A program made the translations under genes and the position numbers. 64,000 nucleotides of DNA, from assembly GCA_022829145.1 (NCBI GenBank), contig CM040744.1, positions 8,591,001 through 8,655,000 on the forward strand. Reading direction: 5' to 3'. The first letter of the stretch is position 1. Each line of letters starts with the position of its first letter. Under the pieces are notes generated by a model that worked only from the letters and a program-made list of their open reading frames with translations, was not told where the DNA came from and searched no databases. This DNA is from Albula goreensis (taxonomy: Eukaryota > Chordata > Actinopteri > Albuliformes > Albulidae). Of this stretch, positions 35,441 through 44,920 are shown one piece after another.

Positions 35441-36480
35441 CTGGGCCTTTGCAGTCCGTGTCATTAATAACGGGTCCAATTATCTCTCCCTGGGGGTCTC
35501 AGCCCACAGCCATGCTAACGAGCACCTTGCTAACGAGTGTCTCACTCACAGCCTCGTCATTCAGGCATCAATAACCCACCGCTACGCTGCGTGCACATCC
35601 TGTTGGGATTAAAAATAATAATCACCAGAACTTGCTTGGCATGTCTCGAATTCGACTAAATATGTTTTAATCAGAGACGGTTCAGCTAACAGTGTGCTGT
35701 CCAAGCAGGCTCTCTCTATACCCAACAGAGGGCCCACACGTCTCCTTACGTCAGACACAAAATGGAGGTGATGCCGCAGCACTCTGCAGACTGTAGGCTA
35801 TGTATGTGAAAGAGGAAAGCAGTAGGGGGGATTTTTAAAAGAAAAGGCAGATAATTGCCAAAAATTCTATGCGTGCCTTGTGCCCAATTTTTGATGTTCA
35901 TTTTCAAAAATCTTGGCTGTGGACATGGACAAGTTTAATGCAAATTTACCCTGAGTGCAATTAGTGAAATGTATGCTTTCATCAGGGTGATTTGTATTGC
36001 CCCACCAAATTTAAATGAATCTTACAACCAAGTTGAGTGGCTGTCATAATTACAGACAACAGCAATAATGTCTTGGCAGACCCGAAATTAGGTGTTACAA
36101 CAGTAAGCCACAGCAGCCTGTCTTCTGGACTTTAAATGCAAGGGAAGATATCATCCCTGTGAAAACGGCATGCGACACAGATATGGCGTTTAGGTGATAA
36201 TGACATGTCCTTCAGGGCCGACATGTGGTCTCACACCCGCCTCTCTGTTTCTTGCCCTGATGGACACATTAGCTGGAAATGGCTCATGTATGAAAATGAT
36301 GAAAACTGTCTTTTTCATCTCCACAGGAGGGTGTTTATCGGGGGCAATTAAATCAGCGGTTCACAGATAAAGGCATCTCAAATTAAACAGACCAATTCTC
36401 TAATTGTCCTCGGCTGTGATTCAATGTATCAAAAAATACATGTCATACATAATCTGCTTTACGTCTCCCTCTTTTTTCTG
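35440..36480. promoter_or_regulatory. Long candidate conserved non-coding element cluster
   Basis: About 1 kb of complex, repeat-free sequence in which no frame stays open. It has many developmental-type words: TCATTAATAACGGG (35461), GATTAAAAATAATAATC (about 35607), an octamer ATGCAAAT (35938-35945), CATAATTACAG (about 36046) and a dense end block, GGGGCAATTAAATCAGCG (about 36339) followed by TCTCTAATTG (about 36398). The 36310-36440 part also has a good splice-acceptor-like sequence (exon edge 36327), but the following frame stops after 19 codons. I favour a cluster of two or three enhancers. Conservation is not tested. Confidence 0.45.
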
Positions 36481-37179
36481 GCTTTCCAATCATTGGTTTA
36501 GAGAAAGTCCCCTATTTGTATTTTTAATCGTTTATGTATTTGTTTTTGATAGTGTTTAAATCCTACTCTGATTGTTGAGATATAATGAGCTGGGGAAGCC
36601 TTCTGTTGTCACTGAAGGCCGGCTGCATGCTATGCTGAAAAGGTCAGCGCTCACCCCTGGCCAGTGTCATCTTGTTCCCATGCCACCGGTGTTTGTGTTT
36701 GGTGTTGCTGCCTTTAATGTCAGTGTCAGTGTTGGCGATGATGCATGCCTGGTGTTTGGGAAACATTCAGGAAGGTCCCCGAGGCGTAGCCTAGGGACAG
36801 AAACTACATCCTCTACCTACAAATACCTTAAAATGGCAGATACTTTAGAGAATTCACTAATTCTCTAAAAATGGCCCTTCCTCACACAGTGCAGCTGTCA
36901 ATACACTGAAGTAAAGCAAGAGGTGCTAACAAGATTAAATTATAATGATGGAAAGTGTTTAAAACAAAGTAATAAAGTAATATTGAGCAAGTGATATTGA
37001 GCAAGAGCCGAATTAATCCGATTCACTTAGAATGTGAAAATTGTGAAGTTTTGCAGTTCTCTGCGTTCACTTTGAGAGCTACTAGGGATGCTTGTGGCCT
37101 CTTTGAAACTCTGAAACAAAAACCCTCTCTGAACAAATAGCAAACTGAGCATTGCAGATGTTTTCTGGGTTGGCTATGA
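36481..37179. other. Non-coding stretch
   Basis: The 98-codon open frame at 36572-36868 is unrecognised. No repeat or RNA gene is seen. Confidence 0.45.
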
Positions 37180-37560
37180 TGCGTGGCCTTCAGAGCACAG
37201 CCATGGCCTCTGGTGTTCTTGCTTTTGTGGAAATTTGTCTGGGTATTTCGGTCTCGACATCTCCTCTGTCATCACCCACAAAGCGCTCGCTCCCTGCTTC
37301 TCTTCCCTGGGCTTGTTGATCCAAAGCGTTCTGTCGTCCTCGAGGGTCGACCTGTCACTCCACAAAGCGCGGGCCTTTCGGCACTCTGCGCAAAGGCCAC
37401 TAGAAGCAGTCCCGCGACGGCTCCGGGCTGAAAACACACCACACCTGTGCGGGCACCAAAGGCTCTGCTCCGCCACTTACCTGGGAACGCTCCCAGAGCC
37501 CTGCTCAGCTAGCGAGGCAGCTCGCCTTCCGGAGAGAGTTAGCCAGAGCAGTACAGCAAA
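37180..37560. other. GC-richer, CpG-containing block with a minus-strand splice-donor match
   Basis: The base composition rises and CpGs are more frequent than in the flanks, though less dense than in the 40.6 kb island. On the minus strand, CCCAG|GTAAGTGG is an excellent donor match, with the exon edge at 37481. The minus-strand sequence leading into it is open for about 30 codons without an initiating Met. Both strands carry open frames of 80-129 codons here (37174-37476 minus, 37235-37624 plus), as expected for GC-rich DNA. No protein domain is recognised. It could be a non-coding exon, a regulatory block or nothing. Confidence 0.3.
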
Positions 37561-37679
37561 GAAACGGAAAGGGGCTCATACACCCAGGAGTCACATAAAC
37601 AACATGAATAATGAAACAGGATAAAAGAAACAGTCAGGCAGTCATAGAGGCTGCAACCCCTGAGCCTCAGATTATGCAC

Positions 37680-37860
37680 AACAGTACACACACACTTGCC
37701 CACACACAGACACGCATATAAAAATATAAACACAAAAATATAAATGCAGAGGATCATAGGCTCAGACACATACAGTAGCTCTCATAAAGACACATTCAGC
37801 CACAGCCATAAATATGTACACATATGCTGTCACACATACACATGCACACACAGACGATTC
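37680..37860. repeat. Degenerate CA/TA-rich simple sequence
   Basis: Irregular ACACAC, ATATAAA and CACACAT words. It is simple sequence with no fixed unit. Confidence 0.6.
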
Positions 37861-38067
37861 TCAATTCACAAAGCCATATTAATAATTTCGCTGTGTCGCA
37901 CAAAGCAGTTCAAATGCATGAATTCGTATGTAGCGGGAGATTGAGGAGATTCTGTAATCTGTCTGCTTCCAAGACCTTCCAAGTCACCTAGCTCTCCACA
38001 GTCTCCATCTAAAACAGGACCAGAGCTGACTAAATCCCTCTTGTTTTCTTTTAATTTATTGACCATG

Positions 38068-38086
38068 TTTTTTTTTTTTTTTTTTT
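38068..38086. repeat. Poly(T) run of 19
   Basis: A homopolymer, followed some 30 bases on by a run of 13 A (38115-38127). The two form a potential loose hairpin but no recognisable element. Confidence 0.9.
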
Positions 38087-38129
38087 GCAAGCCAGGTGGC
38101 GTTTGTGATTGTTTAAAAAAAAAAAAACA

Positions 38130-40500
38130 GATGCTTCACGTTTACCCTCAAGAATTCTGATATGACTCGCTGCAGGCGTTTTGTGAGACTGAATAATTGA
38201 TTAAAATTCTAAACACAGAAGGCAAGAATCTGTTGAAAACAACAAGAGTTACGGATGAGAACATATTGAATTTTTAAAACATTTTTTTTCCCTCTTCGCC
38301 TCCTATTGCTGGCTTATAAATAATAAAATAAATAAATTTAATAAGAAAAGGGAAAAGGTGCTGTATATTACAGTTGCACAGAGTTGCGTGTCGGCGAATG
38401 GGCTTGTGTCCCTTACTGACATTAAACGAGGAGTGTAGCAGAGCCAGCTGGCTGTGGGGTCTGTTCTTTGACACAGTGGTGAGGCCCTTAGCTCAGCCAA
38501 CTCCGTAGCACTGTGGCTGCCAGTTCTGCTGCTTACCCCCAGCAGCCCAAGGTGGGGTCAATGCCAGGTCACAGCTCTCACTGAGGGAATAAATAGCTGC
38601 TACATCGCACACGACTACCAAACCGGGGCACAAGGTATGGGGAGTAAATACAGAGGCAGATCCCTAATGTGCTCCATAGGAGCTAGGCTCACAGTCCGAT
38701 GAATCACACACACACACACACACACACACAAGGTAAAACCACTCATTCCTACAGTATGAATTCTGAGATTGAGAGAACGCTTTGGGGCGCAATGTTCATT
38801 GAAAGACCAAGAGAGAGGGAGGGATGGAGGAAGTAGAAACAGACAGGAAAGGAGCGGGAGGGAGGGTGGTGGTACTCAATGAGAAGATGCAGGGAGGTGG
38901 GGGTGAAGACAGGAGATTGGCTGTGGTAGACCTCGGGCCAAGGGAAGCTGAAGCTGACAGCACAGAGATCTCGAGCCTCTCCATTAACGAGCATGCAAGG
39001 GAAACCACGTCTTATTAATTATTTCATGTCTATTCATTATTTAAAACACACTTTTTAAAAAATCCAGTAGGACTTCTGAAATTCATGGGGGGATAGTGAG
39101 CTAAATAAAGTTTGGTACAGGGTTAGGCAAAAAAAAAAAAACTTCTTCATTTATTTCATCTTGAACTGGCTTTCAGATTGAATTCCAACCGAAGAGACAC
39201 AGAGCAGAACTCACAGCATCAGCCCAAACTGTCTCCTGATACCACATATAATTTTATCCAATTCCTTTCAATCATATTTTGTAAACTGCAAATTTTCAAA
39301 CTCTTATGAAAATTTATGCCTAAAATATGCTCACATGAGGAAATTAAATATCTCTTAATAGGGTCCAGTTTATGTTGAGTGCTCCTACAATGTAATTACA
39401 TAGGTATTCAGTATAGCTATAATACAAAATGCCAGCAAAACTCTGAATGCTGCCTGCACATACAGTTACAAAAGCTATGTTTAATTTGTTTGATGTGATT
39501 GTGTAAGGGAATACGTTTTCTAAATAGTATGGCGAATTTCATGACCATCTGAAAGCCTCTAATGACCCAAAAGCAGGTCTTTACTGGCAGTTTGGGAGCT
39601 ACTCTTTGTATAATTCAGAGATTTATCCTAGAGTCATAGGCTTTTCGATAAAAACGATATTATTATTATTAAATCAATGTTAATAAAAACATTGATTATA
39701 AAAACGGTTGACTTGTCCATGTCTCAAACCCATTTCACAGCAGGGGTACACACTAACCAACCACATTTTAGATAGTTTTAGTGAAACAGAGCTTTATATA
39801 TTTTGATCATCTAAGTAAATTGGATGAATAAAGCAGTCCCTCTCACAAATCTACATGCATACACACCTAAGCTAAAGTCTACTGCATTCGGCACCTCAAG
39901 TCGCCTCCCTCAATATTAATGAGCAGCCATCTTGAAGATGACATTTTGTCAAGATGACTGTATGTTGTTACTGAAGAATAAATTCAACCATTTTCCAAAG
40001 CATCTTTTTTATGTTGAAAATTATACACATAACTCTCTCAGCTTTAGATGGATATATCACGGAATTATAAACAAAGACAAACTGCAGGGGGAATTCAATA
40101 CATTATTCTGAGACAGCATTGATTCAGTCCTCTCTCTAAGTGAATCTATTATTTCCAAAAACACCAATTTTATTTATGTCAGTCTCTTTCTTCTCCCCAT
40201 CTGCCTGTATTTCCCCTTACAGAAAAAAAAATAATTTGAAATAAATGAACAAAAGAAATCAATAAAATATTTATTTAGATTTCTGTCTTAATACACAGTA
40301 CTCTGTATAGTAGCAAAATATTAATTATCGCTGCTGCAGCTACATTTTAGAATACAGTATGCAATGATGTTCTAAATACAATGGCATGGATAAATTAACA
40401 ATGACTTGCTTGTTTTGAAAATATGATGTAAATGAATATGTTGAATATGTTGTGTTGTATTAAAAAAGAAGCACATTTTAGCATAAATTTGAAATATAGT
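38130..40500. other. Non-coding AT-rich stretch
   Basis: Holds a short (CA)n at 38705-38730, a GA-rich patch near 38808-38910 and a perfect 10-bp hairpin at 39672-39697 (AATCAATGTT, a 6-base loop, AACATTGATT). No gene is supported; open frames are short and featureless. Confidence 0.55.
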
Positions 40501-40758
40501 CCTTGAGTTTCTGCTTTCATAGTCACCCCGTAATGGTGTGTGTCTTCTCTGTCTGTAGGACTGGACAGCGTTTTGGAGTGTGAGTACTTGTCTAGGTTGG
40601 TCTACCTCTTTCAAACTTGAGTGCTTCTGATAGTGCCTCCCTCTCGGACTCCGAGTTTCTCGCGTACGTGTAACTTCGCCTGGTTCCGTCCGTCTCGCGG
40701 GCCTTGAGTGACTCGTCGTGTCCATGCGGCTACGCTTTCCCCCCTCGTCTGTCTGCAT
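40372..40758 (-). CDS. Uncertain open frame starting inside the CpG island
   Basis: A 128-codon minus-strand open frame whose ATG (40758) lies inside the only CpG island, about 150 bases downstream of an inverted CCAAT box. The N-terminal 80 residues are rich in Arg, Thr, Ser and Gln, and the C-terminal part is His- and Phe-rich as the DNA turns AT-rich. I recognise no domain, signal peptide or membrane segment. The composition changes sharply along the frame, which is typical of a chance open frame running out of a CpG island. If the island is a promoter, the real transcript may be spliced or non-coding. Low confidence that this is translated. Confidence 0.12.
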   Translation of the reverse strand: MQTDEGGKRSRMDTTSHSRPARRTEPGEVTRTRETRSPRGRHYQKHSSLKEVDQPRQVLTLQNAVQSYRQRRHTPLRGDYESRNSRTIFQIYAKMCFFFNTTQHIQHIHLHHIFKTSKSLLIYPCHCI

Positions 40759-40930
40759 TTCCGCCCGCGGGCCGTGTCTCTCCTCTGCGACCGTGTCACA
40801 GGTGATTTATCACCCAGGTAGGAGCTCAGTTATTGGACGGCCCCGCGGGCTCCCTTGGTCTGCGCAGACCAGCGCTAAATGGCAGCGCGCCACCGCCCAC
40901 GCTGATTGGCTGTGACAGACGCAGCGGGCC
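40640..40930 (-). promoter_or_regulatory. CpG island, candidate minus-strand promoter
   Basis: By hand count about 32 CpG dinucleotides occur in some 280 bases, far above the depleted surroundings. On the minus strand it reads, in order, a CCAAT box in strong context (AGCCAATCAG, plus-strand ATTGG at 40905-40909), a GC box (plus-strand CCGCCC, 40893-40898), a 16-bp palindrome TGGTCTGCGCAGACCA (40856-40871) with an NRF1-like TGCGCA core, a second CCAAT (plus ATTGG, 40832-40836) and a second GC box (40762-40767). No TATA box is seen, as is usual for island promoters. A plus-strand donor-like CCCAG|GTAGGA is at 40817/40818. The transcript it would drive is unknown. Confidence 0.5.
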
Positions 40931-41690
40931 CTTTGCCTGCCGCCACCACCCCCCACTTCACCCCAAATCCACCAGGACCTCAGGTCCTAGGACAGGTGCG
41001 GGTAGGTGTGTTGAGCTGCATGCCCCCCCATAGCAGACTCGTCCACTACACGCAATCACGCTCACAAAAACACATATAAATATACGCTCAAAAGCATGTA
41101 TGTGTATGCAAAGAATACAGTGACTTCAGGACAACTATGACGCCATCTTTGGAGCAGTAATCTACTCTTTAATTTATTCGCACAAAATGACCTCTCTGTA
41201 CAACAGGACTCCTTATCCGTGGATGCAAATTAAATAAATACACTCCACAATTTTATAAGGTATGTAGCCCATATGGGTGGCTGTAATTTTATATTCAGCT
41301 TTTATTATTACATTTATGAACTCTAGGGAACAGCATGCCTACCAGGTTGGGGGAGGGGGGGAGGGGAATTCAGGCTTTAAATGTTTCGTGGCAGGACACT
41401 ACCACAACATTAATTATGAATATGACTCATTTACTCACACGAGCGCAAACTTTTCAGGACAATGAATGTACACTGGTCTGCCTTCTGCATATACAATATA
41501 CTCCATATAAACATTTTTAAAGGAGAAGTCTCCTGCAGGCGGATTAGGCGGTTGTTTCCACTGAACCAGATGAAGGAGAGAAAGTTTTATCGGCACATTA
41601 AACATGCTGTAGGGAGAGGGAGGACGAGGCCCGCGTCCCACAGAGCCAGTCCGCCACAGGACAGCAACACCCATCCGCCAAATATTCATG
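40931..41690. other. Non-coding stretch right of the CpG island
   Basis: Contains a G-rich run at 41345-41367 (runs of two, five, seven and four G) with quadruplex potential on the plus strand, and an octamer at 41223-41230. No gene is supported. A pocket of moderate CpG lies at 41610-41680. Confidence 0.5.
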
Positions 41691-41810
41691 CAATATTAAC
41701 TTCTCAAATAGTGATATTTGCATATTAATAATGAGCCATTAATCTTTAAAAATGACTAAATAAACAACATGAATAAAAACAATATCAATAACATCAACCG
41801 CTCCAGTTCT
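41691..41810. promoter_or_regulatory. Candidate POU/homeodomain enhancer fragment
   Basis: An inverted octamer ATTTGCAT (41716-41723) sits directly before TATTAATAATGAGCCATTAATC, given here as overlapping TATTAATAATG and CCATTAATC cores. Several SOX-like ACAAT words follow (CAACAATG-type, 41760-41795). Closely spaced octamer and SOX-like words are typical of neural enhancers; this is inference. Confidence 0.35.
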
Positions 41811-42129
41811 AAGATGTGCATATATGCCTTACATACTGCCATACAGTATATTCAGCGTGTGCAGTCAAATTAATTATAATTTGTTTATGTTCGTACATGA
41901 TTGAGCTGGAATAGAGCATTGCCAATCTACATGATTGCCAATCTACAAAGCATGCTACACAACTACACAAAGTGCATACATCCCGTCGCAACATTGATTG
42001 AAAATAAAATATTCTACAAAATAGAATAAACTCATTATTAAATTGGCTTTAATGTTTTGCCTATATGGTGTATATATAATCTGGCATACAGTAGGTTGTG
42101 TATCATATTTGAGCAGATATTGACATATT
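41811..42129. other. Non-coding AT-rich stretch with a short direct repeat
   Basis: ATTGCCAATCTACA is directly repeated at about 41917 and 41934. Nothing else is recognised. Confidence 0.5.
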
Positions 42130-42560
42130 TCTGTTTCACAGAATGACCATAGATCATCCTACCTTCCATGAAGAGCGAGCTTTTTTAATGCCAGACAGAT
42201 CAATGCGGTGTCGTCCCTAATGGGAGGGATTTAAGTTATTGCTATCTGCAGGCCAGGGACAGGACTTGAAATTCGCCATATTGTTAAATATCACGACACA
42301 AAAGATTAACTGCTTCAGCAGACACTTATTAATTTTGTTTTCTAATTACAGATACAGACCCTTTGGATGTACTGTTTATGGGTTCACAGAGAAATGAAGC
42401 TGAAATGAGACGCAGAGAGCAGCACTATTTGTTATGTTGTTTAATGTTTATGAGAAAGACGGTCCAGTTTTGTTTTTTAGCCAGAGATATTGTCAATTTT
42501 TAATGGGTTTTCTGTACCGCTAGTTTTCTTCTCCAATTAAAAGAGTGCATACATCTACTG
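42130..42560. promoter_or_regulatory. Candidate conserved non-coding element
   Basis: Repeat-free, even composition and no long clean frame. It has CTTATTAATTTTG, TCTAATTACAG, TTTTAATGCC, GGATTTAAG and TCCAATTAAAAG words. A splice-acceptor-like TTTTCTAATTACAG ends at 42351, and one frame after it stays open about 50 codons, but the peptide is unrecognised. I read it as an enhancer rather than an exon. Confidence 0.4.
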
Positions 42561-42609
42561 CAGCTTAAGCCTAAACACAACACAGAGGTCCTGGGGCGCT
42601 CTAGTTATT

Positions 42610-42790
42610 GAATTTTGCTTGTATGCGTATGTTCTTTTTTCAAGTGGATGCGCATGTGTGCCAGTATTTTCGTGTGCGTGTGTATGTGCGTGTGCTCGTG
42701 TTTGAACAGAGGTCCTACATGTGTGTCTGTGTGTGCTAGGGCATATGAGTGTATGTGTCAGTACATGTATACAAATACATGCATCTCCCG
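42610..42790. repeat. Degenerate TG-rich simple sequence
   Basis: Irregular TGTG, TATG and CGTG words. The Cys/Val/Met-rich open frames over it are artefacts. Confidence 0.7.
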
Positions 42791-42998
42791 TGTCATGTGC
42801 TGCTGCTGTAATGAGTCCTGTGTCAATCAAAACCAGATTCACCTTTCTGGTCTTTTCAGACGAGAGGAGATCTGAGCAGCATGTTTCCACTGTAGCCCTG
42901 GATTCTCTTGAACCCTGTCAGTCCCATCCCATTGCCTTCTACAATAGCCAGGCCTGTTCAGAACCCTGTGGACATGACCCATTTTCAGAACAACTACG

Positions 42999-43018
42999 CC
43001 CTCCCCCCACCCCAACCC
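42999..43018 (-). other. G-quadruplex motif on the minus strand
   Basis: Plus-strand C runs of 3, 6, 4 and 3, separated by T, A and AA. The minus strand fits the quadruplex pattern. Confidence 0.75.
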
Positions 43019-43039
43019 TCCTCCGCCCCTCATGACACC

Positions 43040-43560
43040 ACAGTCACAACTCGTAAAACCACCGTCTACCCCGCAAAAAAGAAAAGCGGACTTTCAATTA
43101 CAGACATCGCTACTGTCACAACCGCGGGTCTGGTCGCTCGCGGACAAGCTTTCTTCCCTTTTTTTTTTTTGCATGTAGAACAGGAGTGGGATTTGCAGCA
43201 CCTCTAATGTCCTCTGTAATGGAGTGAGAGGGAGGGAATGGGGAGTGATAGACGCGGATGAGTCAGTGCCACAGGAGGGCTGGCAAAGCGAAATGCGCTG
43301 TAGCGCGCCGTCTCCCTCGCTTCAGACAGCTTAGCCATTAGGAACACATGAAAGCACAATCGACCCCGCGCGTACGTTCAGGAAACGGCAAGGGAGCGCG
43401 GGGGGACAAGAGGTGCCGGGTGAGTGATGGCTCTTGCTGGCTTCCCGGACGACGCTGCAATCGATGGCATGCCAGGAGCGATGGTGGGTAAGGTGCCGGG
43501 AAGTACCTGCTGCACACCTGGACGCACCTGAGTCACTGGGCCAGGTGTATGCAGCTGCTT
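43040..43560. promoter_or_regulatory. CpG-enriched candidate regulatory block with E-box and AP-1 sites
   Basis: CpG is enriched relative to the flanks (43110-43145 and 43290-43460 especially). Two consensus AP-1 sites TGAGTCA are at 43259-43265 and 43529-43535. Four E-boxes fall within 43 bases: CACCTG at 43515 and 43525, CAGGTG at 43542 and CAGCTG at 43552. The 87-codon minus-strand frame here (43331-43594) has no recognised domain. The block could be a promoter-proximal element or enhancer; function is inferred. Confidence 0.45.
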
Positions 43561-43634
43561 CCCTTAGGCTCAGTGCATTTAGCACTGCTGCCAATAGCCC
43601 TGTGTAAAGACACTACTCATATATATGTAAGCAT

Positions 43635-43985
43635 TACACATGCAACACTCACACACACACACACACATCTCCTCTTTCTCTGTCCCCCACTCTGTCTCTC
43701 TCTCCTCTCTATCTCCCTCATGAATATACAATTACTCTCTCTGCCATGCACAAACACTTGCTCTCTCAAACACACACAACCACTACCAGCTCCCCCCAAC
43801 ACACACACAAACACAAACACACACACACACAGTGCTCACCAGCCTGCACCTACATGCACACACCTGAGAAAAGCAAACACTGTGTATAAATATACAGGCA
43901 GACACACACACACACATACACACACAGACACAGACACAAGTACAGATGCACACACACACACACACACACACCCACGCACACACAG
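43635..43985. repeat. CA-rich and CT-rich simple-sequence block
   Basis: Several short (CA)n runs joined by CT-rich and ACAC-containing sequence. The 217-codon open frame (43549-44202), the longest in the window, is a Thr/His/Ser artefact of this block and is not a gene. Confidence 0.85.
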
Positions 43986-44719
43986 GATATTAATACCACA
44001 CACTATACTGGGACACAAGATAACATATATTAAAAAGTATTTTTATTACAGAACACATTTATTGAGGAGTGGCATCTTTATCTCCCTCTCTCTCTTCCTT
44101 GATCTTTCTCCCTCGTTTCTGCCTCTCTCACAGACACACAATTATACTGTTTTCTTGCTCCTGTGGCAGCAAGATAAAGAGGGATGGAATGGCAAGTATT
44201 AACTATATTACTATAATGTCCACAGTGTACTGCGCAAGTACTATTTCTACGCTGTACAGTAGAAGGCTCAAAGTCAATTCAATTTCAAACGCATATTACT
44301 TTCGGATTTCCTTGTCTTGATTAAAAGGCCACTTAAAAGTGGAGAGAAATTAATGGGGAAGAAATGATAATGAATGTCTTGGAAAGTAAGAAGTTTCCAT
44401 TTGATGGTGGAAGGCCGAAGTACGGTCATAGATTCCCACAGGGTACACAGAATGAGGCAAGAGGGGGTCGGCCCCTTCCCAGAGGGGGGGAGGGGAGCGC
44501 AAGAGAGATTTATCAAAAGTGTGCGGGGTGCTTAAAACTGACAAAAAGGGTTTTGAGTGCTACAAAAGACTTCGGGATATTTACAGAGCAAATGCAATGG
44601 CTTGTTAACTGCATTAATGATGTGTGTATCTTAGCAAGAGCTTTGATTCATTACAGGTTAACCTTTGATGTATACAGCACGATTGCAAAGAAAATCATGT
44701 CTTAGCACATACAACATGC
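43986..44719. other. Non-coding stretch
   Basis: No gene is supported. A G-rich word lies near 44484-44495. A 113-codon open frame (44364-44705) has no recognisable domain and is overlapped by minus-strand frames. Confidence 0.45.
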
Positions 44720-44920
44720 AGCTCATGAGTTGAGAAATCCCATGTGAGCTGGGCAAAAGCAGGATGAGATTTTTGCATTTGTAAGTGAGACGGTAATTTG
44801 CTAAGCTAGCTAAGAGGCTCTGCTCCCTGTAATTGTTTGATTCCTGAAGGTGTGAAATGTGGGATTTAAATTAACTTGGTAATCAGATGTAAGGCTTATA
44901 TCCCTTGCATACAGCAATGG
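44720..44920. promoter_or_regulatory. Weak candidate regulatory block
   Basis: Repeat-free, with GTAATTTGC, TGTAATTGTTTG and TTAAATTAACTTGG words. Called on texture only. Confidence 0.28.

Noticed and set aside
43549-44202. 217-codon open frame, the longest in the window
   Set aside because: It reads (CA)n and CT-rich simple sequence, giving Thr/His/Ser runs; no domain.
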